In this document: in pieces, positions 1 through 6,494 of the stretch | How the letters are laid out: each line of letters opens with the position of its first letter | Numbering within the stretch: position 1 is the first letter of the stretch | Assembly: GCA_021779635.1 (NCBI GenBank) | Contig: JAJYAH010000322.1 | Location: 1-7,552, forward strand | From: Pseudomonadota bacterium | GTDB lineage: Bacteria; Pseudomonadota; Alphaproteobacteria; Rhizobiales; Xanthobacteraceae | Length of the DNA: 7,552 nt | Reading direction: 5' to 3' | Position numbers and translations under genes: made by a program | Notes under the pieces: generated by a model | Databases searched by the model: none | Seen by the model: the letters and a program-made list of their open reading frames with translations, nothing else | Told to the model about the DNA's origin: nothing

Positions 1-132
1 GGCCACCGTGATCAGACCGTTACCGTCCATCGTCAGCGCCGCGCCGCCGGCGAGGCCCACACCCGCGGCCACGGCTGTCGTTCCGAGCAAGGTGCGCCGG
101 CTGACGCCCTTTCCGTTTTCGTTGTCGCTCAT
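1..132 (-). CDS. nosZ: Nitrous-oxide reductase NosZ, N-terminal fragment (cut by window edge)
   Basis: Only the first 44 codons are visible; the gene continues beyond position 1. The start is ATG at 132-130, with a strong AGGAGG ribosome site (plus-strand cctcct, 138-143) five bases upstream. The N-terminus has a polar stretch, the twin-arginine motif S11-R12-R13-T14-L15-L16-G17, then a small hydrophobic Ala/Gly-rich segment. That is a Tat export signal, as in NosZ, which is exported folded to the periplasm. NosZ is the multicopper (CuA, CuZ) enzyme that reduces N2O to N2. The copper-binding regions lie outside the window, so the call rests on the Tat peptide and on the position 17 bp downstream of nosR, the common nosRZ order. 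Another Tat-exported protein is possible but less likely. Confidence 0.8.
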   Translation of the reverse strand, partial: MSDNENGKGVSRRTLLGTTAVAAGVGLAGGAALTMDGNGLITVA

Positions 133-137
133 AATAG

Positions 138-143
138 CCTCCT
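138..143 (-). promoter_or_regulatory. Ribosome binding site of nosZ
   Basis: The minus strand reads AGGAGG here, five bases before the ATG at 132. It lies within the 17-bp gap after the nosR stop codon, so nosZ can be translated efficiently from a nosRZ transcript. No promoter is visible in this short gap. Confidence 0.75.
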
Positions 144-149
144 AGGCTT

Positions 150-2471
150 TCAGGTTGCAGGTGTTACAGGTGGAGTAGTGGCGTCCACGGGCGGTAGACC
201 AAGTGGCTTGCCCCCCGCGGTGATGACCGTGTTCGGACCTTTGCCGCTGCGCATCGATGGCGACGACAGCGCCTCGCGCTTCTCGCGCTTCAGCCGCACC
301 TGAATCATGTGCGGGCAGCGATGGTCGTCGAAATAGAGTTCCTGGCAATGCATGCAATAGATGCACTCATTGACGTTGATGTGTCCTTCCGGATGAATCG
401 CCTGCACCGGGCATTCGTTGGCGCAGCGCTGACAGGGTGAGCCGCATTCCGGCCAGCGCCGCAGCCACTCGAACATCCGGATCCGGCCTGGAATCGCAAG
501 CGCCGCGCCGAGCGGACACACGTATCGGCAGTAGAACCGCTCGACGAATAATCCTGCCGACAACATCGTCAGCGCGTAAACGACGTACGGCCATTCGCGC
601 GCGAATTTGAGGATGATCGAGGTCTTGAAGGGCTCGACCTCGGCGAGTTGCTCCGCAAACGCGGTCGAGTAAAGCGACATCCCGAACAGGCCGAGGAAGA
701 TGATATACTTGATCGGCCACAATCGCTCATGCAGCCCCCACGGCAATCTGTATTGCGGGATCTTCACCGCCTTGGCGATGTTGCTAAGCAATTCCTGCAG
801 CGCGCCGAACGGGCATAACCAGCCGCAGAATGGCCCGCGTCCCCAGAACAGAAGTCCTGCGGCGACCGAAGCCCAGAGCAGGAAGATCAGCGGTGCCGAC
901 AGGAAATATTCCCAGCTGAATCCGGTCAGCAGCGAGTTGGCGAAGGTCAGGACATTGACCACCGAAAGCTGGGCATTCGCATACCAGCCGAGCCAGACGA
1001 GAATGTAGAGCAGATAGCCGCGACGAACCCACGTATACACCGCAGGCCGGCGGACCAGGATATTCTGGAAGAAGAAGATCAAGGTGAGAGCGCCGAGCGC
1101 CACAACCGTCGTTGCGATCTTGACGACGTTGCCGCGCCAGATTTTCATCCACAGTGGCTCGTCTTCGGCGGCAGCGAATGCCGCGGCGGCGCGCTTTGCG
1201 GTCGCCTGTGCTGCCGACGCTGCCGCAGGAGGCGTGGCCGCCTGCTGCCGGACCGGCGCCGGCTCACTCTTTAAATAGGCGTCCGGTAGGGTGTAGCCGA
1301 GATTGAAGGTGAGCCACGCCTTTTCCCGTGCGGCGACCACGCGCTGCACCAGCAGTTGCAGCACCCATGGTTCGGTCGGATCAAGCGTGAATTCCGGCGG
1401 CACCGTAAACAGGGCAATTTCGGGAAAATCAGGCGCGCCCACGGCTTCAAGGTTCCCCAACCGCGTGTGGTCGCGGTCGCGGAAACGCACGCTGTTGGTA
1501 TCCTGGATCAGTTCGATGCGGTCGAAGATGCCGCCGCGGACGTAAGCAGCCCCCTTGAACGAATACCGCCCCGATCCAGCGACGATCAACGCCTGCTGAC
1601 CAGGCTTCAGCCTGCCGGCCAACCGATTGTATCCGTCATCGCCGAGCAGGCTGCGACCGATGGTCGGCACCGCGACATCAGCGACATAGAGATCGATGAA
1701 CGTATTATCCGGATCGCCCTCTTCCGGGTGCGCGATCGCCGCGGCATTGCCGGATTTTTCGAAGGCCTTGTTCACATCGCCAACGGTCAGGATCAGCCGG
1801 CGGACGGAACCATCCCCAACCAGGCTTTGCCAGTCACGAATTTCACTCCTGCCGGAATCGATTACCTTCGTGACCTGCGGCGCCGCGCTAGCGATCACGT
1901 TGCCCTGGTTGCCGAGCCGACCGCTCTTGATGAACTTGGTCGCGGAGCGGACGATACTGTCACCCATCACCAGCACGGTCACCGTCGCGCCACTGACGAT
2001 ATCGACCTGCGGCGCGGGCGCGGCGCCGCGCACGACCGAACCCATATCAGTGCCGATCAACTTGTTGACCGCTTCCAGAATGCGCGCGACCGGTATGCCC
2101 ACGAGCACAATGGGTTCCTTGTGCTCGACGAGCTTGAGGCCGGTTATCACGCCCTTCGGATCGATACCGACCAAAATCTGAATCGGCTTTCCCGAGTAGC
2201 CGATGGCGTTGGCAAAATCGGAGTTGAGATAGACATAGCCGAGGAGCTGGTCATCCTTGTATGCCGGCGCCATCGCCGGATCGCCCTGCAGCGGGCCAAA
2301 GCGATTCGCGCCTGCAACCAATTCGGCCGGCTCGGCCTTGCCAAGGTAATCGTTCAGCCGGCCTGCGGCGCGCGCTTCTCCAAGAATGGCCATCCAGCCG
2401 AAAAGGGCCAGAGTTCCAACAAGGACACAGATATGGACGGATTTTCGCAAAGCGCATGTTCCAGATTTCAA
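150..2471 (-). CDS. nosR: NosR, membrane-bound flavin/iron-sulfur protein for N2O reduction
   Basis: NosR is needed for nosZ expression and for electron supply to, or activation of, NosZ. The 773-residue reading has the NosR order: an N-terminal signal/anchor (about 10-36); a periplasmic FMN-binding domain with the S160-G-A-T163 motif, where Thr163 would carry covalent FMN; a beta-rich periplasmic part; an Ala-rich linker (about 411-437); and a polytopic membrane domain from about 448. The membrane part has C549-x3-C553-P and C648-x3-C652-P. The C-terminal ferredoxin-like part has C676, C680, C683, C687-P, then C703-x2-C706-x2-C709 and C719-P, enough for two [4Fe-4S] clusters. Length is near that of known NosR proteins. 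The stop is TGA at 152-150. The start is uncertain: no ATG precedes the signal peptide in this frame, and TTG at 2471 has no clear ribosome site. Transcription probably starts from the FixK/FNR-dependent promoter at about 2499. Confidence 0.93.
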   Translation of the reverse strand: MKSGTCALRKSVHICVLVGTLALFGWMAILGEARAAGRLNDYLGKAEPAELVAGANRFGPLQGDPAMAPAYKDDQLLGYVYLNSDFANAIGYSGKPIQILVGIDPKGVITGLKLVEHKEPIVLVGIPVARILEAVNKLIGTDMGSVVRGAAPAPQVDIVSGATVTVLVMGDSIVRSATKFIKSGRLGNQGNVIASAAPQVTKVIDSGRSEIRDWQSLVGDGSVRRLILTVGDVNKAFEKSGNAAAIAHPEEGDPDNTFIDLYVADVAVPTIGRSLLGDDGYNRLAGRLKPGQQALIVAGSGRYSFKGAAYVRGGIFDRIELIQDTNSVRFRDRDHTRLGNLEAVGAPDFPEIALFTVPPEFTLDPTEPWVLQLLVQRVVAAREKAWLTFNLGYTLPDAYLKSEPAPVRQQAATPPAAASAAQATAKRAAAAFAAAEDEPLWMKIWRGNVVKIATTVVALGALTLIFFFQNILVRRPAVYTWVRRGYLLYILVWLGWYANAQLSVVNVLTFANSLLTGFSWEYFLSAPLIFLLWASVAAGLLFWGRGPFCGWLCPFGALQELLSNIAKAVKIPQYRLPWGLHERLWPIKYIIFLGLFGMSLYSTAFAEQLAEVEPFKTSIILKFAREWPYVVYALTMLSAGLFVERFYCRYVCPLGAALAIPGRIRMFEWLRRWPECGSPCQRCANECPVQAIHPEGHINVNECIYCMHCQELYFDDHRCPHMIQVRLKREKREALSSPSMRSGKGPNTVITAGGKPLGLPPVDATTPPVTPAT

Positions 2472-2505
2472 GGCAGAACGCCATTGTTCTGGACCGCGGA
2501 CTTCA

Positions 2506-2511
2506 CTTATA
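2506..2511 (-). promoter_or_regulatory. Probable -10 element of the nosR promoter
   Basis: The minus strand reads TATAAG, five of six matches to TATAAT, 20 bp downstream of the FixK/FNR-type box. The implied start site is near 2499, which puts the box centre at about -39.5 to -41.5, the usual place for a class II FNR/FixK activator. No good -35 hexamer is needed for such promoters. Inferred from spacing only. Confidence 0.5.
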
Positions 2512-2531
2512 GCAGCAAAGCGGTTTTCTTA

Positions 2532-2545
2532 TTGCGCTGGATCAA
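2532..2545. promoter_or_regulatory. FixK/FNR/NnrR-type activator box between nosR and the divergent gene
   Basis: The sequence is TTGCG-CTGG-ATCAA, matching the TTG-N8-CAA core of CRP/FNR-family sites and the rhizobial FixK pattern TTG(A/C)-N6-(T/G)CAA. It lies in the 121-bp divergent region, with its centre 67 bp from the nosR TTG and about 54 bp from the ATG at 2593, so it could serve both genes. The nosR side has a well-placed -10 (2506-2511); the plus-strand side has no equally good one. Control of nos genes by FixK, FNR or NnrR homologues under low oxygen or nitrogen oxides is well known. Which family member binds here cannot be told from the site. Confidence 0.68.
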
Positions 2546-2592
2546 ACTGCAGCACGCTGATCAAGTCAGACTTATGGCTAAGAGGAACCGAC

Positions 2593-3495
2593 ATGCGCAA
2601 AGAGCCGCTTCTGACCGCAGCGCCGCCAGCTCCCGTGCGAAGTCTTGGCGAGCTTTATGCAATTGCGTTCGATCTGGCGCAAAGAGCGGCCCAGCGCTAT
2701 GGCTCCCTCGCGGAGCGAATCGACCAGAACTTTTGGCCGGTGCGCAGCGTTTTCGAGGTCCTTGCGACACGTGAGCGCGATCGTGCCGACAACTTGTCGG
2801 CGGCGTGCCTTGCCGCCTGCGGCAAGCGTCCCGATGCCGCCGATCTTCGGTGGGCACCGATCGATCTCGTTCCCGCGGCGGAAATCGCCGACATCGGAGA
2901 TTCCAGTCTGTCGACACCTTACACGGCGTGGGCGCTTGCGGCCCGCCACCGCCAGCGCGCCTTCGTGTTCTGGACTTACGTCATCGCGCTTGCTGAAGAC
3001 CCCCTGGTGCGGCAGGCTGCGGAGGATCTGGCGCGCGAAGCGCTGTTCGACGGCAATCTGTTGCGCCGCGAGCGTCGGCTCGCCTGGCGGGCCGAACGGA
3101 AGATTGGCACGGAGGACGTAACGACTCATGACGGAATGGACGAGGCTGGGTCGGCCGCCTTGCTGGAGAGCCTTCTATTCAAGGACATGATGGCTTGGTC
3201 GCAAGGGCTCGACCCTGCCCAGCGTCAACAGCTCTTTGCTCCCGGCCTTGCTCCCCTGCCCCCACCTTCCCTGACGCCCACCGGCCGAGGCGGTACCGAC
3301 GCGGGAGATGCGGAAATCGAACTGGTCAAACGCCGGGCACTGCGCCGCGCGGAACAGTTGTCCAACATCTATCTCGACGAAGCCGATCGTGCAGCCGACC
3401 AGAGCAGCATGGAACTGGCGCAGAAACTCGCAGCGCAATCCATCCTACGACTCGCAAGCCTGCGTCATCTCGTTTCCGAACCTGGATTGCGGTGA
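2593..3495 (+). CDS. Hypothetical ferritin/rubrerythrin-like helical protein, probably without metal ligands
   Basis: A 300-residue soluble protein without signal peptide. The start is ATG 2593 after an AAGAGGAA ribosome site (2579-2587). Residues 18-45, 49-75, 112-137 and 138-170 read as four amphipathic helices with the spacing and feel of a ferritin-like domain. Helix 3 has 'RAFVFWTYV' (122-130), helix 4 'AAEDLAREALFDGNLLRRE' (142-160), resembling the rubrerythrin-type pattern of an aromatic-rich helix followed by ExxH and LLRRERR. The usual ligands seem to be missing: the ExxH place reads E149-A-L-F-D153, helix 2 has R-E-R-D-R (60-64), and helix 3 has H119-R120-Q121. After a Pro/Gly linker (about 216-238) come two more helices (240-294). 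It is divergent from nosR and shares its regulatory region, suggesting a denitrification role. The fold is inferred by eye; the function is unknown. Confidence 0.62.
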   Translation: MRKEPLLTAAPPAPVRSLGELYAIAFDLAQRAAQRYGSLAERIDQNFWPVRSVFEVLATRERDRADNLSAACLAACGKRPDAADLRWAPIDLVPAAEIADIGDSSLSTPYTAWALAARHRQRAFVFWTYVIALAEDPLVRQAAEDLAREALFDGNLLRRERRLAWRAERKIGTEDVTTHDGMDEAGSAALLESLLFKDMMAWSQGLDPAQRQQLFAPGLAPLPPPSLTPTGRGGTDAGDAEIELVKRRALRRAEQLSNIYLDEADRAADQSSMELAQKLAAQSILRLASLRHLVSEPGLR

Positions 3496-3739
3496 TCCGC
3501 CGGCCCGTGGGCGAGTGGAAATTCAACCGAACGTCGGCCGCACCGGTAAATGGAAGCCAGACGGTCGAGGGGTGTTGATCACCCGGCTCCCCTCACCGAG
3601 TCCGAGGCGCATCCTTCCCCGCATCCGGCCGCTCTGACGGAAATGACCTGATCGCCCGACTCTTTTGGACGTGAAGCGGTCTCTCCCCGATCCACGATTC
3701 ACAAAACGCCGAGCCAGCTTAAAAGAGGTAATTTACCTA
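3496..3739. other. Gene-poor stretch between the ferritin-like gene and the fdxA promoter
   Basis: No ORF here has a protein-like composition together with a ribosome site; the open frames running through are tails of frames shadowing the preceding gene. Two weak hairpins are present: GCGG-tgat-CCGC (3489-3500) over the stop codon of the upstream gene, and GGGTG-ttgat-CACCC (3570-3584), which competes with an alternative pairing of GAGGGG (3567-3572) with CCCCTC (3589-3594). Neither is followed by a T-tract, so a rho-independent terminator is not convincing. The fdxA regulatory region starts at about 3726. Confidence 0.5.
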
Positions 3740-3767
3740 TTGCTTTTCTAGCCGGGATAAATAACAT
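3740..3767 (+). promoter_or_regulatory. Candidate sigma-70-type promoter for the fdxA operon
   Basis: TTGCTT at 3740-3745 and TAACAT at 3762-3767 are separated by 16 bp and resemble -35 and -10 hexamers, each moderately. The -10 overlaps the left arm of the NsrR-like operator, the arrangement expected for repression by NsrR. Surrounding DNA is clearly more AT-rich than the genes. Other hexamer choices are possible, so the exact start site is open. Confidence 0.4.
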
Positions 3768-3785
3768 ACATTTCAAATATATCTT
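3763..3785. promoter_or_regulatory. NsrR-type operator upstream of fdxA
   Basis: A 23-bp 11-1-11 palindrome: left arm AACATACATTT, centre C, right arm AAATATATCTT. The arms match each other as inverted repeats at 9 of 11 positions. The published NsrR consensus has arms AAGATGCATTT and AAATGCATCTT; the site agrees at 9 of 11 positions in each arm. It lies 41 bp upstream of the fdxA start and overlaps the likely promoter, so NsrR would repress the operon until NO damages its Fe-S cluster. An nsrR-like gene lies at the end of the same cluster, which strengthens the call. Confidence 0.8.
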
Positions 3786-3789
3786 TTAC

Positions 3790-3812
3790 GTTGCGCAATA
3801 GCTTGGCGCAAC
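3790..3812 (+). repeat. Perfect 7-bp inverted repeat in the fdxA leader
   Basis: GTTGCGC and GCGCAAC flank a 9-base loop (AATAGCTTG). In RNA this would be a GC-rich hairpin that ends one base before the GGAAGG ribosome site of fdxA (3814-3819). It could stabilise the 5' leader or affect translation, or be a binding site for a second regulator. The spacing does not fit an FNR/FixK box (TTG-N8-CAA). No function can be assigned from sequence. Confidence 0.45.
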
Positions 3813-3826
3813 CGGAAGGCAGGATG

Positions 3827-4165
3827 ATGACCCATGTCGTTACCGACAACTGCATCAAATGCAAATACATGGATTGCGTCGAGGTTTGCCCGGTCGACTG
3901 CTTCTATGTCGGCGAGAACATGCTCGTCATACACCCGGACGAGTGCATCGACTGTGGTGTTTGCGTGCCGGAGTGCCCGGCTGAAGCAATCTTCCCGGAC
4001 AGCGACATCCCGTCTGACTCACATTGGCTCGGCCTCAATCGCAAGTACGCCGAACTCTGGCCGAACATCGTCGCGAAGGGCGAACCGCCGCACGATGCTG
4101 ACACGTGGAACGGCGTCCCCAACAAGTTCGCCGAGCACTGCAGCCCGAAGCCGGGTGACGGCTGA
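3827..4165 (+). CDS. fdxA: Seven-iron ferredoxin FdxA ([3Fe-4S]/[4Fe-4S])
   Basis: A small cytoplasmic electron carrier of 112 residues, the normal length of the Azotobacter ferredoxin I/FdxA family. The N-terminal half carries C9, C12, C17, C21-P, C25, then C40-x2-C43-x2-C46-x3-C50-P. By family precedent C9, C17 and C50 bind the [3Fe-4S] cluster and C21, C40, C43 and C46 the [4Fe-4S] cluster, leaving C12 and C25 unligated. The C-terminal tail has the long extension typical of this family. I chose the second of two tandem ATGs (3824, 3827): it gives the common MTxVVTDNC beginning and a 7-base gap from GGAAGG (3814-3819). It is the first gene after the NsrR-like operator, so it is probably NO-induced. 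Its likely role is supplying electrons to a redox or Fe-S repair partner in this cluster; the partner is unknown. Confidence 0.95.
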   Translation: MTHVVTDNCIKCKYMDCVEVCPVDCFYVGENMLVIHPDECIDCGVCVPECPAEAIFPDSDIPSDSHWLGLNRKYAELWPNIVAKGEPPHDADTWNGVPNKFAEHCSPKPGDG

Positions 4166-4253
4166 AACGGCCTCGATGCCTTTCGATCCACCGCCGAGGT
4201 CGCCGGGGGATGGGTCGATCAGACCCTCGAGCGACCAGAGGAGAAGTCTAGCA

Positions 4254-4508
4254 ATGTCCAATGTGAACGGAGACACGTCCATCATCGATGTGCGAACGCT
4301 TCCGCCGGCTCAGCGCCACCAGAAGATCTTTCAGCTTGTGAATGAGCTCACTGCCGGCCGCTCGTTCATTCTCGTGAATGATCACGATCCAAGACCGCTC
4401 TACTACCAGCTCGAAGCCGAATACCCGAAGCAGTTCGACTGGACCTATGTCGAAAGCGGCCCGACGGTGTGGCGCGTGGAGATCGCGAAGCTCGCCCAGG
4501 CCGCCTGA
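4254..4508 (+). CDS. Single-domain DUF2249 protein
   Basis: An 84-residue protein that is essentially one DUF2249 domain. Family features are I11-D-V-R14 near the start, the helix 'RHQKIFQLVNEL' (21-32), the conserved N42-D-H-D-P-R-P-L-Y-Y51 motif, F61-D-W63 and a closing V72-W-R-V. The domain is a small alpha/beta fold, often fused to hemerythrin-like domains or encoded beside denitrification and NO-response genes. Its biochemical activity is not established; the His in HDP is a plausible metal- or haem-binding residue, which is inference. The start is ATG 4254 after AGAGGAGAAG (4237-4246). It lies 88 bp after fdxA on the same strand without an obvious terminator, so it probably belongs to the NsrR-controlled operon. 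Confidence 0.9.
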   Translation: MSNVNGDTSIIDVRTLPPAQRHQKIFQLVNELTAGRSFILVNDHDPRPLYYQLEAEYPKQFDWTYVESGPTVWRVEIAKLAQAA

Positions 4509-4573
4509 ACATTCCTCGGACGGAGCGGGCGGAATCGCGTCGCTCCCTCCGACCCGGAAGGTGAGAAAAAGCC

Positions 4574-5938
4574 ATGATCGGCGCATCCCTGTCCCGATGG
4601 ACCATGAGCTATTTCGCCGTGGCGCTGCTTGCGCTGATGGTGGCAGAGCTGCTGATGGCCGCGGGCTTCGGATTTCCGAGTCATCTCATCGAGGCACCCT
4701 AGACGCTCATTCTCGTTCACGTCGTCGCCATCGGCTGGCTCAGCCTCCTGATCTCAGGAGCGCTGATCCAGTTCGTTCCGGTCCTTGTTGCGAAGCCACT
4801 TGTCCATCCCGAATTGCCCGCTGTCGCGCTCGCGCTTCTGGTGCTGGGACTGGGTAGCCTCATCCTCGGGTTTCTCGGGATGGCCGGTCACTCCGTGGGT
4901 TCGGCACCATGGCTGCCGCTCGGAGCCATGTGCCTCACGTCAGGCTTCGCGCTCAATCTTTGGAATCTTGGCCGGACCATATGGACGGCGCGCCCGATCG
5001 GTCTGCCCGCTCGCTTCGTTGTCGCCGGTCTCTTAAGCCTTGCAGGCGTCGCCGCGTTCGGGACTATCTTTGCCTTCACGCTGGGCGGGTGGACAGCAAA
5101 TCCCATGCTTGTTCGTCTGACATCACAGGGCGTTCCGCTGCATGCCGCGCTCGGCCTTGGCGGCTGGCTGACCCTCACGGCGATGGGCGTGAGCTATCGC
5201 CTGCTTGCGATGTTCATGCTGGCGCCGGAGGCTGAACATCGCACGGGCCGGCGTGCGCTGCTGGTCGGAAGTGCGTCGATCCTGGCTCTCCTGGTTGGCG
5301 GTCCGCTGTGTCTGCTGCTGTTTGGACAGAACGCGACGCATCCCCTCCTTGTCGCGCTCGGCCTCGCGGTCGTCAGTCTCATCCTCTACGGCTACGACAT
5401 CGTCCGGCTCTATCGCACGCGCAAGCGGCTGAAGCTTGAGCTCAACGCGCGAATCGCGGCATGGGCGCTCGGTATTCTCGGCCTTTCCATCCTCCTGCTG
5501 CTGGCAGTGACGGTGCTCGGCGAGATCAATCGCGGCATCGGCGCAGTCACGTTTCTGTTTGCCTTTGGCTGGCTCACCGGGCTCGGCCTTGCCAAGCTCT
5601 ACAAGATCGTCGCCTTCCTTACCTGGCTCGAATGCTACGGTCCGCTGCTCGGCAAGCGTCCCACGCCCCGCGTACAGGATCTCGCCAATGAGCCCCGGGC
5701 CTTGTCATGGTTCTGGCTGTACTTCGCGAGCGTTGGCGCCGCTTCAGCGGCGAGCTTTCTTGGGGCACCGCTCGTCTTCCGTGTCGCGGCACTCGGAATG
5801 CTCGCCGCCACGGTCAGGATATGCATCGAACTCGCCCTGATCCGAACCTTGCGATCAGTGCCGGTGCCGATGTTACCCGACGGCGGCCGCACGCGGCCAC
5901 GTTTGCTTCTGCCCACCCTGCAACAATCACGAAGATGA
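4574..5938 (+). pseudogene. Polytopic haem-copper-oxidase-I/NnrS-like membrane protein, interrupted by in-frame TAG
   Basis: Read through, this would be a 454-residue inner-membrane protein with about 11-12 hydrophobic helices. It starts at ATG 4574 after GGAAGGTGAG (4556-4565). Codon 43 is TAG (4700-4702). The frame before it encodes a normal first membrane helix, and the frame after it continues at once with 'TLILVHVVAIGWLSLL' (44-59), a second helix like those of CcoN/NnrS-related proteins, with no shift of frame. This indicates a single-base nonsense change, most simply from GAG or CAG, or a sequence error. His49 and His190, both within membrane helices, could be haem or metal ligands. 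The remaining ORF opens only at a TTG (4814) lacking a ribosome site and would lose two helices, so restart seems unlikely. The relation to NnrS or oxidase subunit I is by appearance only. The gene sits between two DUF2249 genes in the putative NsrR operon. Confidence 0.7.
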
Positions 5939-5948
5939 GGAGTGACCA

Positions 5949-6494
5949 ATGACGCAAGCCCTGCATGAACTCGATGTACGCCCGATCCTGCGTGCCGGCG
6001 GAGAGCCTTTCAGTGCCATCATGGAGGCCGTCAACGGGCTCGTGGCCGGACAGTCCTTCCGGCTACTGGCGACGTTCGAGCCTGCACCTCTCTACGGTGT
6101 GCTCGCCAAGAGAGGCTTCGGCCACGCGGCGCGAGAGATCGGCGGTGGCGATTGGGAGGTGACGTTCACCCCGGCCGCCGCGGTGGCCGGCTCCGAGCGA
6201 AGCCCGTCGGTTCAGCCAATCGAGCAAAATGCTTCGGCACCCGGATGGCCGGAACCCTCGCGTCATCTGGACAATCGCGATCTCGATCCGCCCGAGCCGA
6301 TGGTGCGCACGCTTGCGGCGGTCGAAGAGTTGCGGCCGGGCGAAGTTCTGTGTGCCCTGCTTTGCCGTGAGCCCGTCTTCCTTCTTCCGGAACTGGGCAA
6401 GCGCGGACACGAATGGCATGGAGGGTTCGAAGCGGACGGAACGACCTATAAGCTCGTGGTGCGCAAAGGAGCCGGGAAGGAGGCCGCTGCATGA
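5949..6494 (+). CDS. Tandem (two-domain) DUF2249 protein
   Basis: A 181-residue soluble protein with two DUF2249-like units. The first spans about 8-74 (L8-D-V-R11, then F43-E-P-A-P-L-Y49 where the single-domain protein has HDPRPLYY, then D68-W-E-V-T-F). The second spans about 106-173 (L107-D-N-R110-D-L, E141-P-V-F-L-L, then a final Y167-K-L-V-V-R). A Ser/Pro-rich linker (about 78-105) joins them. Neither unit keeps the HDP motif, so they may have a binding or structural role unlike that of the single-domain copy. The start is ATG 5949, with GAGGAG (5937-5942) overlapping the TGA of the preceding reading frame. Its stop overlaps the next start (ATGA, 6491-6494), indicating translational coupling. 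Molecular function is unknown. Confidence 0.82.
   Translation: MTQALHELDVRPILRAGGEPFSAIMEAVNGLVAGQSFRLLATFEPAPLYGVLAKRGFGHAAREIGGGDWEVTFTPAAAVAGSERSPSVQPIEQNASAPGWPEPSRHLDNRDLDPPEPMVRTLAAVEELRPGEVLCALLCREPVFLLPELGKRGHEWHGGFEADGTTYKLVVRKGAGKEAAA

Noticed and set aside
2532..2545. Reading the box as an NsrR site
   Set aside because: It lacks the AT-rich 11-1-11 palindrome and instead fits TTG-N8-CAA, so it was called a CRP/FNR-family site.
1356..2774. A long (472-codon) plus-strand ORF
   Set aside because: It lies antisense to nosR, whose domains and cysteine motifs are clear. Its own translation has no recognisable motif, and long antisense frames are common in GC-rich DNA.
3570..3584. GGGTG-ttgat-CACCC as a rho-independent terminator
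   Set aside because: The stem has only five pairs, there is an alternative pairing, and no T-run follows on either strand.
3791..3826. TTG start giving FdxA twelve extra residues
   Set aside because: FdxA proteins begin close to the VVTDNC segment, a ribosome site fits the ATG at 3827, and the TTG lies inside the inverted repeat of the leader.
4814..5938. A shorter intact membrane protein starting at TTG 4814
   Set aside because: There is no ribosome site, the start is in the middle of a hydrophobic stretch, and it would lose two membrane helices that are encoded in the same frame just upstream. The interrupted long gene explains the sequence better.
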